Origin: Xenopus tropicalis
Lineage: Eukaryota; Chordata; Amphibia; Anura; Pipidae
Direction of reading: 5' to 3'
Length of the DNA stretch: 64,000 nt
Assembly: GCF_000004195.4 (NCBI RefSeq)
Contig: NC_030683.2
Location: 52,155,358-52,219,357, forward strand
This document shows, piece after piece, positions 31,932-42,190 of this stretch; within the stretch, counting starts at the first letter, position 1; every line of letters begins with the position of its first letter. A model generated the notes under the pieces. The model had not been told where the DNA came from and did no database searches. It saw only the letters and a program-made list of their open reading frames with translations. Position numbers and translations under genes: made by a program.

Positions 31932-32450
31932 AAGACTTTAGACAAATATCAAATTAGAAAACACTCTTATATAAGTAGTGTGCAAATACATAAATTTACA
32001 AAGTTAATACATTTATAACTAGGACCCAAATCTTTTACCTAAAACAAAAGTTGACCCGGGTGTATACACCCCAGGTCTTCCGCTGAATATTTTCAAAACT
32101 GGCACACATACAATAGATGTCACGTTAGTAAAGAAGCACTCACCGATGCCGAAATCTGGTTCGGGTGCTTAAAGCCCCGAACCCGTAGCCCAACGGAGCA
32201 AGCTTGAATCTCAGAAGAAAAAGGGCTCTTGAAGCACCACGGCCAGCCAGAGAATCGATAAAAATCCAATCTTTATTTACATCTTTAAAAAACCCAGACC
32301 GTCTGAAGCGTTTCATGCATTGAAGCACCTAATCATAGGCTCAATGCACAAAAAGCGTCAGTTGGTCTGGGTTTTTTAAAGATGGAAATAAAGATTGGAT
32401 TTTTATCGATTCTCTGGCTGGCCGTGGTGCTTCAAGAGCCCTTTTTCTTT
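31932..32450. mobile_element. retroposon with 14-bp target duplication and 86-bp inverted arms; Penelope-like tail
   Basis: 519 bp flanked by a perfect 14-bp direct repeat ttaggtagtttcct (31918-31931 and 32451-32464). Arms 32215-32300 and 32364-32449 are reverse complements with about one mismatch and contain 'aataaagattggatttttatcg'. The loop (32301-32363) on the minus strand has CTGACG, an 8-bp hairpin stem (TGCATTGA/TCAATGCA) and TGAAAC, the order of a hammerhead ribozyme core. Penelope-like elements have pseudo-LTR tails with hammerheads and variable target duplications, so a Penelope-derived short element is the best reading. The minus-strand frame at 32140-32328 is not a gene. Confidence 0.6.
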
Positions 32451-32561
32451 TTAGGTAGTTTCCTGCCAAACACTTGTTGTCCAAAGTTTTAGTTTAACAA
32501 TACTTCTCCTTCCCTATTTTTAAACAGTCGTTCCTGTACTGACGGGTAGGGCTGCCCACAT

Positions 32562-32845
32562 AAAGGAAATTTTCTTACTGGTAAATCCCTTTTGCATGTC
32601 GCTGTACTGTCATTGCAGCATTGTACCCTTTTTGAGATGCTGCATGCTGTTGTACCCTTAGTTGGTGAGTCAAGTCAGGTCTCCACTCACAGGCTTTACA
32701 ATCAAACTGAGGAGAAGAGGTAGAGACCAGGAAGAGGAGGAGCTTCACTCCTGCTACCAGAAGGAAGAATATTAACCCCAGTTTCTGCACTAACAGTATA
32801 GGCCTATGCAAAAGGGATTTACTGGTAAAAAAAAAATCTCCTTTT
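32562..32845. repeat. inverted repeat at the end of the DIRS remnant
   Basis: Arm 1 (32562-32597: aaaggaaattttcttactgg, then taaatcccttttgcat) pairs imperfectly with arm 2 (32806-32845: atgcaaaagggatttactgg and on). It parallels the arrangement at 20503-20953. Confidence 0.6.
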
Positions 32846-32854
32846 CCTGCTGTT

Positions 32855-33533
32855 CCCTGAAGGGAGTGTGTGCAAGATCCCAGCAGCCAGTGTGATCCTG
32901 CATTGCAGCCTGCCAGCCATCTTGGAGAAATCTGCACTGTGAGTTGCTGTGGGTTGTTTTTAACCCCTGCTTTGCCAGAAACATTGTCATTTATCTTATA
33001 AGTTATTATTCTGCCAGTAATTGGAGGGTGAGTCATAGCATGACCAAGACTCTTGTTCAGCCATTATTGTATCAGTGTTTTGAAAGTAGAGTGGTTAAAA
33101 TAAATTCCACATATCACTCTATTTATAATGCACTTGTAAAATAATTAGTTTTACAGCCAAAAAACACACTACACCTCAGTGCCCTCAGTCAGCTAAAAAC
33201 AAACACCAAGTTCTTTTATATGCAGAGATATAAATGATTTATGTATAATTCTCTCTGCGGGTGATACAGCAGACCACCTGTCTTTAAATCTGGCCTTTCG
33301 CCTGAGGGAACAGTTTGCAGTGTGTGGCAACATTTCTTAAAAAAGAACACTGACTTTTGTGGAAACTGAAAGACTATTTTAAATACAGGTTCTGATATAC
33401 CTACATTTTGTCTTTCTGTTTCTTTCTTTAGTGTAACCAAAGCAATGGTGAAATGGCTGGTTAGCTGAGCAGCCCTAGTATGACCAGGGCATGTGGGCAT
33501 CCGGACCCTTACTAAACCCTTACCGCTTACCAT
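32855..33533. other. unassigned sequence
   Basis: No supported gene. A 105-codon minus-strand frame (33216-33533) lacks family resemblance. Confidence 0.35.
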
Positions 33534-34280
33534 TTTCCCTGTTCTCCCTAAGAATATACACAGTCCAGGATGAATACACAGTCCAGGATAAATGTGGAAT
33601 GGCCACAGCTTTATTTGCAGTGTAATTGCCTACTGCACTGCCATGCCAACTGCATTGCAGTAAGGGGGTCAAATAAAGGAATAAGTGGGCCTCACTCCAA
33701 ACTCCTACCTCCCAGGTCTATTACCCAAGGAGGTTAACCCAAGCACCATAACACCAGGGGGTACTAGCTCCTTCCCACTCTGGCAAGCATTCCTGCTCCA
33801 GCCCCCAAGCTGTGACTTACCGAATTCCCCCCCCCCAAGCTGTGACTTACCGAATTCCCCCCCCCAAGCTGTGACTTACCGAATTCCCCACCAGAAGCCA
33901 TACTCCCAAACACCTTTGAATTCTCCTTCCCCTCTTGCTGAACCATTTTAGGGTGGGTGGGCTGCTGTGATCTCCTGGCAACGCAAGGTACTCATTCTTC
34001 CTCCTTCACACTATGACCTCAATCTGCCTTCCTAGCCCAGTCAAGGCTACCTCTTCTTTAAACCCTTCGGGTCCGGGTAAATCCATTCACCAAGAACATA
34101 GCATGGTTGTATCCTGATAGGAGACCACAGCATTAAACACTAAAAGGGCTGGAGACAGAGTATTACATAATAACTGCCTTTACAGTAAAGTGTATTTTGT
34201 TGTAGTACTGAAATATGCAAACAGCAGCACTACATATTTAAGGAATCTATAAAGAAGTATATGTTTTTTATACTTTCAGA
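33534..34280. repeat. unclassified block with a 28-30-bp tandem repeat
   Basis: Within it, cccccaagctgtgacttacc plus 'gaattcccc' occurs three times at 33802-33890, differing only in C-run length. A 17-bp duplication (acacagtccaggat.aat) is at about 33557-33592. The block may be an LTR or MITE fragment; I cannot place it. Confidence 0.5.
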
Positions 34281-34287
34281 CAATGAA

Positions 34288-34317
34288 AACCATATGCAAA
34301 TGTATTTGCATATGGTT
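34288..34317. promoter_or_regulatory. palindromic double octamer site
   Basis: aaccatatgcaaat, two bases, then its exact reverse complement. The palindrome presents ATGCAAAT and ATTTGCAT, two POU-factor octamers in inverted orientation. Function is inferred only from the motif. Confidence 0.35.
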
Positions 34318-34329
34318 GTTTTGAGCATT

Positions 34330-34934
34330 TTTCTCCTAAATGCTTGCGCCTTTCCTTATTTTAGAGAACGATGAGATGTGCATTGTGCATCCCAACATTT
34401 GAAAAATGGAAAGAGGGACAAAAAGAACTGCTGCACGTAGCGTGGCGTGGCAAATTGTTTGTTTTGGCACAGTTTTGCTAATGCAGGTGAAATTGCCCTT
34501 TAAGCTGCAAGTCTCACTTCCCCCAAGAGACCTGTTTAGCTTATTAGTTACAAATTTATCTCAGGTGTGGCTTGTTAACTTTCTGGGCTCTCTGCCAAAA
34601 ATTCACTTATTTAATTAAGTCTGAGAAACAATGTATCTAAGTGCAGGTGAAGCTTGTTAAGATTTCTGGGAAGGAAGGCCTGCAGAGGACGTGTGGGAAG
34701 AGAAGCAGAGTGAGAGAAAGGTGTTGTAAGAATCCAGATATTACTGTGTGTGTGGAAAGTCAATTGGAAACCTTAATTGCAGAAAAGTGCTCTCTGTTTA
34801 GGGTGAGGAAGAAAAATGGAGTCTTTTTCAGGGCTCTGAAGAACAGAGTATCCTCTTTTCAGGGCACAGAAAGAAACTGCCATATAAGTGGGGATCCCCC
34901 AACAGCTCAGAGACCAAACAAGTCTGCCCTTGTA
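34330..34934. other. unassigned sequence
   Basis: A 111-codon plus-strand frame (34641-34976) runs into the MITE at 34935 and has no family resemblance. Confidence 0.35.
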
Positions 34935-35118
34935 TTTTTTTTGTCATGTTTTTTGACGCGACCGTGCCCAACTTGACGTGGGCATGCCCAATTTGACACG
35001 CAACAATTTTTGTTACGCGCAGCAAATTTTTCCATTTCGCGAAACAATTTGCCAATGGCAAAATGTGGAAATTTGCTGTGAATCCATGCCTGGCGAACAA
35101 ATTCGCTCATCACTATGC
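34935..35118. mobile_element. hAT MITE, right end, 'gatgagcgaatt' family
   Basis: Contains 'ttttttgacgcgaccgtgcc', 'tttcgcgaaacaatttgcca' and ends gaacaaattcgctcatcact. This is the best-preserved right end of the family in the window. Confidence 0.7.
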
Positions 35119-35565
35119 TTTTTATTTAATGGTACAGTGTCCTGCAATAAACAACAAATCAACCTTTCCTCTGTGTGTGACTGCAGCTGAGAGAAGTTCC
35201 CGCTCTTCAATATAGCAGAGGCACTGGACTCCTGTAGTGCCAAAACTAAGGAAATCAGTGCATGATTTCCATTTAGTAGCAGAATAGGGCTATACGATAT
35301 TTAAAAAGCTATTAAGGACAATTGCAGTGCAAATAAAAATTCACATTTAATTCACATTAAATATACCAATCTTGTCCACTCAAAAATATAAACACCTGCA
35401 GGGAAATTTTGTTCACTGTGCGAATCATTCTGTACTGCACAAAGTTTTCAAATGAGCCTCCGTGCCTTTATTTATACAAGAATATTTTGTATTTGGAGAC
35501 AATGGTTTGTCCTTCATTAAAAGGGGAACAGATTAATGGGAAGAGAGGTTAATTATTTCCATTTA
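35119..35565. other. unassigned sequence
   Basis: Nothing supported. Confidence 0.35.
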
Positions 35566-35730
35566 CGAAGCACCAGTAAGGCTCCATCTAAAATATTCAG
35601 TCCAGTTTTGGTCAATGCTTGAATAAAAGTAAAAAAAAAAAAAGAAAGACATGGAGAAACTCCATAGAAGAGAAACTAAGTTGATAACGCGTGTCCAGGG
35701 TTTCTGGTTTAAAGTGGAGCTGAGTGCAAC
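35566..35730 (+). pseudogene. CR1-like LINE scrap
   Basis: The plus strand reads APVRLHLKYSVQFWS, matching the LVRPHLEYxVQFWSP block of CR1 ORF2, followed by KNMEKLHRRETKLIT (family: KDIEKLERVQRRATKL). Only about 50 codons remain. Confidence 0.6.
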
Positions 35731-35870
35731 TCTATGGCAGTGCAAGGAGGGCATTTTGATTTAATTACCTTTATTAAAGTGGTATGTGCAGCAAACTGCA
35801 GGGAATTTACATGGACTGCAACTGCCATTGAGAATGCATATAAGCCCTGTGGTTTTCAGGGTCAACTTAA

Positions 35871-36285
35871 AGGAACAGTAACTCCAAAAATGAAAGAGCT
35901 TTTAATTAATAAAAATATAATGCACTGTTGCCCTGCACTGGTAAAACTGGTGTGTTTGCTACAGTAACACTACTATAATTTATATAATAAGCTGCTGTGT
36001 AGCCATGGGGGCAGCCATTTAAGCTGGAAAAAAGGAGAAAAGGCACAGGTTACATAGCAGATAACAGATAAGTTCTGTAGAATACAATAGTGTTTTATCT
36101 GTTATCTGCTATGTGCCTGTGCCTTTTCTCCTTTGAATGGCTGCCCCCATGGCTACATAGCAGCTTATTTATATAAATTATAGTAGACTCTCTGAAGTAA
36201 ACACACAACTTTTACCAGTGCAGGGCAGCAGCACATTATTTGTTAGTTACTTTTATACACTTTCATTTTTGGTGTTACTGTTCCT
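35871..36285. mobile_element. TTAA MITE, complete
   Basis: 415 bp between TTAA at 35867-35870 and 36286-36289. Termini aggaacagtaactccaaaaa and 'tttttggtgttactgttcct' are near-perfect inverted repeats. The interior is largely palindromic, with 'gctgctgtgtagccatgggggcagcc' mirrored near 36140. Kolobok/piggyBac-like TTAA insertion. Confidence 0.85.
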
Positions 36286-36289
36286 TTAA

Positions 36290-37240
36290 TATTAGTAGAT
36301 TTCGGGCTTAGACTTGTGCTGCTGTGGGCTTTTGACAAGTCAGGAATCATCATGAAACTATAAATATTTTGGACTGGCATGCTTTACTCAGGAATGTTTG
36401 ATATTTCTTTGTATTGGGAATATTATGAAAATGTTTCCATTGTTAAGTATATCAAGCTATTTGTCTATTTTTCTGTACACCTGGAAATCTTAGATTGTCC
36501 TTAAAAGACAAATTGCACTTTGAGTGGTGAACTTTTATCAGCATTAAATCAATCCATTCCATTCTACCCTTTTAAACTTCCTCATGAGTTAACCAGCCAT
36601 CAATGGTGAAATTATTACAAATAGGTCTATTAAAAAGGGAACCTTCATTAGCTGCTTTTTCATTTGTATAAACAGATGAAAAATAACAGTTCATCTATGC
36701 TTTTTCCCTGCTTTCATCAACCACTCTACTAAGGGTCCCAACCTTTACTGCTTTATTTTTTTTTGTACTATTACATATTTAAAGAATAATTTTAAATTAG
36801 TTTTATTGCTCACTGCAATGTATTTTTATACTCTATTTTAGCTTGTGTAATTGATATTTTACCTGCATTTTTGACCCTACATTGTGATTTAAGTGCATTT
36901 TTTTTAACTGTCTTCAATACTATCTTTAAGAAAACCATGAATGGCATTTGACTCTGTAAATGGCATTTTGAACTACTGTAAAACCATAAAATGCTTCCCA
37001 GCTAATCCATTACCTTCTATGTAAATGTGTGCTCTATAGGCTAATTTCAACGTGACTTGAATGGCTACACCAGCTTATTTTTAGAACCTCTCAGCAGTGT
37101 AATTTGATGGCGTTGGCCTCGCTGCAACAAAGGATTCAAAGGGGTCCAGTGCACATTGATGCTTAACCGAAACTCCCCTACCATGTTCCCCACCCACCTG
37201 CTTTCCCTGCTCCCTGGCCACAGGTAGGAGAGCTTCACTC
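36290..37240. other. unassigned AT-rich sequence
   Basis: No supported gene or repeat. Confidence 0.4.
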
Positions 37241-37244
37241 AAAA

Positions 37245-37552
37245 ATTAGCAAATCTTTTAAAAAATTGCAAAAAAGCAAGAAATTTGCGAATCTTTTAAG
37301 AGATTTGTGAAACGGTGAAAAATTCCCAAAACGGTGAAAATGTTGCGCATCAAAAAATTTCTCATGTGCATCATTTTCTGGTGCAACTTTTTTTTTTTTA
37401 CCTGCACCATTTTTTTTATGCTCGGTGATGCACAGTGATTTTTTCCACTGTGAATTTTGTTGTCCGTTTCATTTAACAATCCGCCAATGGCAAAACATGG
37501 AACATGGCTGTAAATCCATGCTTAGCGAATAATTTCTTGCATCACTACTGTT
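37245..37552. mobile_element. hAT MITE, 'gatgagcgaatt' family
   Basis: Carries 'gtgaaacggtgaaaaattccc', 'aatccgccaatggcaaaaca' and ends near 'gcgaataatttcttgcatcacta'. The left end is diverged. Confidence 0.6.
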
Positions 37553-37598
37553 CTGCAAAGTAAAGAGTAGCTGTAGTGTGATACTGGAGCAGCACAGC

Positions 37599-38013
37599 GG
37601 GATAGATGTAGGGCTGCTGGAGGATCAAGGTGGGATAGGTGCAGGGCTGCTGGAGGATTGAGGTGGGATAGCTGCAGGGCTGCTGGAGGATCGAGGTGGG
37701 ATAGGTGCAGGGCTGCTGGAGGATCGAGGTGGGATAGGTGCAGGGCTGCTGGAGGATCGAGTTGGGATAGGTGCAGGGCTGCTGGAGAATAGAGGTGGGA
37801 TTGGTGCAGGGCTGCTGGAGGATCGAGGTGGGATAGGTTTAGGGCTGCTGGAGGATCAAGGTGGGATAGGTGCAGGGCTGCTGGAGCATCGAGGTGGGAT
37901 AGGTGCAGGGCTGTTGGAGGATAGAGGTGGGATTGGTACAGGGCTGCTAGATGATCGAGGTGGGATAGGTGCAGGGCTGCTGGAGGATCAAGGTTGGATA
38001 GGTGCAGGGCTGC
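37599..38013. repeat. 33-bp minisatellite, 12 full units plus a partial
   Basis: Consensus gggataggtgcagggctgct plus ggaggatcgaggt, repeated head to tail with no length change. Units differ by 1-4 substitutions; the variant pair 'agaataga/gggattggt' recurs around units 6-7 and 10-11, suggesting a larger internal duplication. Because 33 is divisible by 3, any stop-free frame stays open; the minus strand has a 164-codon frame (37522-38016) of an 11-residue repeat (LSHLDPPAALH), with no evidence that it is expressed. Confidence 0.95.
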
Positions 38014-38329
38014 CAAATGGGGGTCATCCCCCTTATCCCAGCAGTCAAATAACTATTGCTCTGTTTATTAATATTCAGTAGCTCACCTATTCATATTTGT
38101 AATCTTTCATTCAAGCCACTGCCTGATTTTTAGGCTAAATAAGACCCTAGCAAACAGATAGCTGCTGAAATACCAAACTGGAAATATATATAAGTAGAAG
38201 ATTGTCGGGCATTTACTGTATATGATGGCTGCTTTGATTTTTTTGCCAGGGCTGGTTTTTACTTCCAGTCTAGCCCTGATTAGCTGCATTATCATGGCTG
38301 CATATATTCTGCAAAAACATTGCTATTTA

Positions 38330-38690
38330 ACGTTGATGACCGAATCTGTTCTGTTTCGCTTCTCTGGAAAATTTGTGATACTGCTGAAAAGTTTGTGAAA
38401 CATAGAACAAATTTAAGTCACTAGGCAAATTTTTTATGTGCGACAAATTAAAGGAGTACATTTTTACGCGCACCTTTTTCTTTTCTTACTCCAAATGCAT
38501 TAAAGTCAATGGGTGTTTTTTCTTACTCCAAATGCATTTAAGTCAATGGAGTTTTTTTTGAGGTGACTTTTTTGTCTTGGAGAATTTTTTATCAATGGGC
38601 GTTTTTTCTCACTCCAAATGCAATAAAGTCATTAGGCGTTTTTTCTTACTCCAAATGCATTAAAGTCAATGGGCGTTACTAAGGAACATT
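38330..38690. mobile_element. hAT MITE fragment with internal ~37-bp repeats
   Basis: Starts 'gaatctgttctgtttcgctt'. From 38484 to 38680 the unit ttactccaaatgcattaaag plus 'tcaatgggcgttttttc' occurs about four times. Confidence 0.6.
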
Positions 38691-38732
38691 ACAACACTAT
38701 TTGGGAAGTGACCAATAAAATAACATTTCTAG

Positions 38733-39042
38733 TTGGGATGCACTGAATCCCGGATTTGGTTCCGGATTCGGCGGAATCCAGGCTTTTAGTGAAGGATTTG
38801 GTTTTGGCCGAATCCGCGGTCCCAGCCGAACCGAATCTGAATCCTAATTAGCATAAGTAAGCATATGCTAATTAGCATTTGGAAAGGGTTAAACAGTTAA
38901 GGTGAAAAATATTTTAACTCCTTTCAATCCTATTTACCATATGTTAATTAGGATTCGGATTTGGTTCGGGATTTGGCCGAATCTTTCACAGTGGGTTCGG
39001 GGGTTCGGCCGAACCCAAAAAAGTGGGTTCGGTGCATCCCTA
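38733..39042. mobile_element. hAT MITE, 'gggatgcaccgaa' family, 8-bp target duplication
   Basis: 310 bp with termini ttgggatgcactgaatccc and gggttcggtgcatcccta. A perfect 8-bp direct repeat, atttctag, flanks it (38725-38732, 39043-39050). Rich in 'attcgg' words. No coding capacity. A short piece of the same family is at 57256-57330. Confidence 0.85.
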
Positions 39043-39050
39043 ATTTCTAG

Positions 39051-39960
39051 ATCCAATGACATTACTCACCACATAATGGTATTGCTCTAAAACATTATTC
39101 AGGAAATGAGCTACATTTCTCTGCACATACAGATGCAGTGACCTCCACACACAATCCATACTTATGGCTATCAATGTTGCTGAAAATTGATATTGGAACC
39201 ATAACTTTCAGCTCATATTCGTTCAGTAAACCCACTGCTATACTAGTGCAATATTACCCAGGTCATAAAGGCAGAAAATCCATAAAACCACACTAATCCT
39301 AACGTCTGTAGCATGTGACATTACTCCGGGCTCATGTTTATTTATTCCTTCCAATGCCAAATTAACCAAATTTAAATTCGTATGCACTGTTCACAGAAAT
39401 CAGGAATGCAAAATGGTGAGAAGTAAAAACAAAGACATGGTATTCAATCAAGTAAATTTGATAAACTTCACGGTGAGTTATGATTTTCATTGCAGTTCAG
39501 GATGTGATTCAGATAATATAAAGAATCACAAGGAAACAAGCAATTAGGAAAAACTTTGAGCGTGTTTGCAATGTTAATCAAAGAAGAGATGACCTTCGAA
39601 GATATGCTATCTATTACTGTGATCATGCTGATTCATAATGGAAGAATTCACAGAGGAGATTTTCTTCTCTGTTTTCTATATTAAGACTGTAGGGCTAAAA
39701 ATCTCATGATTCAGCAGATGACTGTTCGTGTGAAATACATTTACAGGCAGGCACACATGCACAAATTGTTTTGTATTTGACATTGAGATAAGGTCAGTAT
39801 ATAGTTTTTCATTTGTATAGTATATTAGTATATCTATTTCAGAGTATTCAGGAAGATATTGATTCAGCACATTATGTAATACAGACAGGCTACACATTTA
39901 GCAAATTATGCATTACATAACTGAACAGAACAAAAAAAAACACTTTTTACACATGCACTT
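39051..39960. other. unassigned AT-rich sequence
   Basis: No supported gene or repeat. Confidence 0.4.
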
Positions 39961-40634
39961 TTATTAAAAGTTCTTTCAGTTATGTGCCTTACAATGAAAA
40001 GAAACTTTACCCCATATATAATAAAAGGCCCTAAGGGGGGGGGGGGCAACATTTGTATTTCTTTTTTTCATGATTCGTGGTTTACAATACAATTTTTTTG
40101 TGGGGAAAAAAAACACAATTTTTTTCATGATTTATCACCTGCCGAAAGTAAAACCACCCACCTAAAACCCATCAAGGTTATGTAGAAGTCAATGGGCAGC
40201 TGTCTTGTTTCCAATTGGAAGATCTTCTTTGGCTTCGTTGTATTTGAGGTTTTCGGATTTATATACTCTGTTCATTAAAAAACACAAAAAATTTGTGGTT
40301 TTTGTGTTTTTTTCCGTATTTCCATTTTTTTTAAATAAATCGCTTGCCGTTCATTGATTTAGAGCAAGTGTAATCGCGGTTTTAAAACCTCGAAAATAAA
40401 AATGTTGATAAATGGGCTTTCCATACTCTACCTGGCCAAACTTACTGTATTTTATTGTACAACCCACTTAATATTTTAACAGTTCTGAAGTTCTGATCAT
40501 ATTTTAATATATAACAGTTCTAATATAAGAAACGTATATATGAAGTGTAAACTATTTAGCGTACTTATTCCTACATATCACATAGAATTATAAGATGCAC
40601 ATACAATTATAAGATGTTTAGCCCTACTACAAAT
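39961..40634. repeat. degraded MITE-like sequence with a G11 run
   Basis: A run of G at about 40036-40046. At 40180-40400 'gtagaagtcaatgggcagctgtc', 'gaggttttcggattt' and 'tcgcggttttaaaacctcgaa' resemble frog MITE interiors; a related scrap is at 53690-53740. Confidence 0.4.
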
Positions 40635-41452
40635 AGGGGCACATTCATGAAAACATGAGTTCGAATCCTGAATGGGATAAATTCAGATTGGATGCAATCA
40701 TTTCTTAAAGGAGAAGGAAAGGCAAAGTCACTTGGGGGTGCCAAAATGTTAGGCACCCCCAAGTGACTTAAAGCGCCTACCTTTTACCCCAGCTGGTGCC
40801 CCTGTTAGGAGAGAACAGCACCAGCCTGGGGTAGCTGCAGTGCTTCCTCCTTCCTGTTTCACGCGCGCATGCGCAGTAGAGTGAAAAGCTGAACTTTAAC
40901 AGAAAAGTCGGCTTTTCACTCTACTGCGCATGTGCCGACCACTGGCATTTGCCGGAAAATGAAGCAGGAAGGAGGAAGCGCTCGCTACAGGTGCCCTGGG
41001 CTGGTGCTGTTTTCTCCTAACAGGGGCACCAGCCCGGGGTACAAGGTAAGCGATTAAAGTCACTCGGGGGTGCCTAACATTTTGGCACCCCCAAGTGACT
41101 TTGCCTTTCCTTCTCCTTTAAGATCGCAAATATCACAAATATGCTTACGAAAAAATCATATTAGTCACAATAATAGTCGTATTGGCGATCCAAAAGTCTG
41201 TGCATGATTTTGGAAGCCTCCCATAGGAATCAATGGCACTGTGCAGCTCCAACCTGGCCCAAGGAAAGTCACGATAACGAAGCTTGAATGGATCCAAAAC
41301 TTTCGTACTCGGCACGACAATACAATTTTGTTGCACAAATTTTGTCGCAAAGTATGAAAAAGTCGCACAAAATACAAAAAAAGTCACGCAAAATACGAAA
41401 AAGTCACCGAAAATATGCTCGGAGTGTTTGTGGATTACTAAATCTCCCCCAT
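40635..41452. mobile_element. MITE carrying a second MITE
   Basis: Outer element starts ggggcacattcatgaaaaca, ends gtggattactaaatctcccc, same family as 20621-20905 and 16010-16316. It is interrupted at a TTAA by the element at 40709-41117, so the outer parts are 40635-40708 and 41118-41452. Confidence 0.75.
40709..41117. mobile_element. TTAA MITE, complete, 'aggagaaggaaagg' family
   Basis: 409 bp between TTAA at 40705-40708 and 41118-41121. Long inverted termini begin aggagaaggaaaggcaaagt and end actttgcctttccttctcct, continuing inward through 'cacttgggggtgcc'. The centre holds a second palindrome around 'gcgcatg...agtagagtgaaaagc'. Confidence 0.9.
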
Positions 41453-41883
41453 AGTGTCCTAAAATACAGGTTGCGCTGTTACAGGCTAATGGATGGGTAT
41501 ACACAAGCAACAACTAATTCCTGTTATATAAACTCTTGTAATTTATTGCAAGATGTGAATTCCCTTGGACTTAATGGACTTCCTGTTCTTACATACAGTA
41601 TATAATATATATTTTATATATAAAATACCATTACAGACCCTTTTTTGAGTTCTTTTTTTTCTTATGGGTTTTAATGCTGTTGAAATGTTGTTTAAATAAA
41701 AATATTAGAATTTTCTAAACTCACATTTAAAAAAAGTAAAAAAAATGTAGTCACAAAAACGTGTAAAAACCTCCCACAAATTACTTGAATCATGAATTGT
41801 ACATCACTTGAAGAACTAGATTAGCTTCCCCACCAAAAATTACCTGAAGTGAAAAGACCTTGCAAGTTTTTACATGGCTATAG
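41453..41883. other. unassigned sequence
   Basis: Nothing supported. Confidence 0.35.
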
Positions 41884-42190
41884 TGTTAACCCTCCTATAT
41901 GGTGTTAGCCTTCCCATATGGTTTAGCAAGTCTGGAGTAGTAACCTATATGCTGTTGGAGGGATGTATTCCCATTGGCCAAAGGGTAGTTAAACAGTTCT
42001 TGTTTCCTAGTGTATAAAAGGGGAGGGGACAGTGTTGTGTCTCTTTCAGGGACTGAGGGGGAGAATCTGTCTTGTGCTCTACCAAGAAAAAGAAATATTC
42101 TCAATGTGGCCACATTTTGAGTTGCCTATTACTTTCATTCGTGAATTCTCTTTTTTGAGTCCCATAATTTATACTCTTGGTTCACAACCT
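41884..42190 (+). repeat. candidate solo LTR or LTR fragment
   Basis: Starts tgttaaccctcctatatggt, contains an inverted CCAAT (attggc, about 41972) and a strong TATA box tataaaaggggaggggac (42013-42030). A possible end 'ggttcaca' is near 42187. No target duplication could be confirmed, so boundaries and identity are tentative. Confidence 0.35.

Larger units (their letters stand above)
26280..32854 (+). mobile_element. decayed DIRS-type element, split by two insertions
   Basis: Left part 26280-26680 encodes, across broken frames, the DIRS RT/RNase H tail (LASQHSKSEHTGPKGVEAQQ frame and companion frames; 'NWQANILS' and 'SGPCMGKTDM' correspond to the HIPGxxNWQADxLSR and APFWPRRTW blocks). The LTR element 26681-31127 interrupts it, after which 31128-31200 continues with LHLTK-x-LLNP, the 'LxLTAWLLN' linker of DIRS. 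The recombinase C-terminus is at 31560-31931, interrupted by a retroposon at 31932-32450, and a DIRS-like inverted repeat closes it at 32562-32854. The left boundary is not visible. The whole is dead. Confidence 0.6.

Noticed and set aside
31654..31941. 95-codon frame as a new gene
   Set aside because: It is an alternative frame over the DIRS recombinase box, which reads in another frame.
32140..32328. 62-codon minus-strand frame
   Set aside because: Falls in the left inverted arm of the retroposon at 31932-32450.
37599..38013. CRISPR-like array
   Set aside because: Units are contiguous with no unique spacers, and the genome is vertebrate.
37522..38016. 164-codon frame of an 11-residue repeat
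   Set aside because: It is the translation of a 33-bp minisatellite; any stop-free frame remains open through it and there is no gene context.
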